Origin: Aphodomonas sp964553125
GTDB taxonomy: Bacteria; Bacillota; Clostridia; Christensenellales; Aristaeellaceae
DNA length: 6,108 bases
Assembly (NCBI GenBank): GCA_964553125.1
Contig: CAZKJW010000129.1
Coordinates: 1 to 6,108, forward strand
Direction of reading: 5' to 3'
This document shows, in pieces, positions 5,961 to 6,108 of the stretch. Under the pieces are notes generated by a model. That model was not told the DNA's origin. It was given only the letters and a program-made list of their open reading frames with translations, and made no database searches. The position numbers and the translations under genes were made by a program. How positions within the stretch are numbered: the stretch's first letter is position 1; every line of letters starts with the position of its first letter.

Positions 5961-6108
5961 ATGGTTACGTTTCTTGGCTACATTCTCTTGTTCGGTTCGA
6001 TGTTTGGTCTGCCTCTCTGGTTTTTAATCAAGAACTGGCGCAACGCGCGCGCTGATACCAAAATCTATAATGAAGCCCGGATAAAATTCGATCAGGAATG
6101 TGCTCGGC
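5961..6108 (+). CDS. Small single-pass membrane protein, unknown function (3' end outside window)
   Basis: Only the first 49 codons are present. The start at 5961 follows AAAGGGGG (5946-5953) by seven bases and a SigA promoter immediately upstream. Residues about 4-24 (LGYILLFGSMFGLPLWFLI) form one membrane helix with no obvious signal-peptidase site. A positively charged stretch (KNWRNAR) then predicts a cytoplasmic side, followed by a charged helical segment (DTKIYNEARIKFDQE). I do not recognise the family. The gene is divergent from the SASP operon and G+C is lower than in spoIIE. Confidence 0.7.
   Translation, partial: MVTFLGYILLFGSMFGLPLWFLIKNWRNARADTKIYNEARIKFDQECAR

Noticed and set aside
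1..6108. CRISPR array, tRNA, rRNA or insertion-sequence ends
   Set aside because: No regularly spaced repeats, no cloverleaf or rRNA text, and no terminal inverted repeats with a transposase were seen.

Overview
The window looks like chromosomal DNA of an endospore-forming Clostridia-class Firmicute. Several genes point there: a SpoIIE phosphatase, two alpha/beta-type small acid-soluble spore proteins (SASPs), strong GGAGG-type ribosome binding sites, and a YgbA-family protein of the form common in gut Clostridia. The sporulation part is very GC-rich, so SpoIIE is extremely alanine- and arginine-rich and every other frame across it stays open. I cannot name the genus.

Left part (1 to about 1946, + strand): the end of a large phage- or conjugative-element-type polyvalent protein, entering from beyond the left edge. 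It has a zincin-like HENVH metallopeptidase motif, a central toxin-like domain of LPD3/MuF-C (BECR-fold) type, an ADP-ribosyltransferase-like domain and a helical tail. Short (T/I)-(K/R)-(Y/F)-S linkers separate the modules. The central module is visibly more AT-rich than its flanks, as if swapped in as a cassette. The protein stops abruptly after a well-formed helical stretch, so the element probably ends or was broken near 1915-1946. From 1947 to about 2199 there is no convincing gene.

Middle part (2200 to 5147, - strand): spoIIE is read leftward from a promoter with a good -10, a poor -35 and two candidate Spo0A boxes upstream. A ygbA-like gene follows, with its own near-consensus promoter and a strong terminator at 2200-2237. 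A candidate spoIIE terminator overlaps the -35 of the ygbA promoter.

Right part (5161 to 6108): two tandem SASP genes on the - strand form a small operon with a candidate SigG promoter, ending at a perfect 12-bp hairpin upstream of spoIIE. Divergent from them, a near-consensus SigA promoter drives a small single-pass membrane protein that runs off the right edge.

In function, spoIIE acts early in sporulation (asymmetric septation and SigF activation in the forespore), and the SASPs act late (DNA protection in the spore under SigG). The ygbA gene is an independent nitrosative-stress type gene. The left part is accessory mobile-element DNA abutting this core region.
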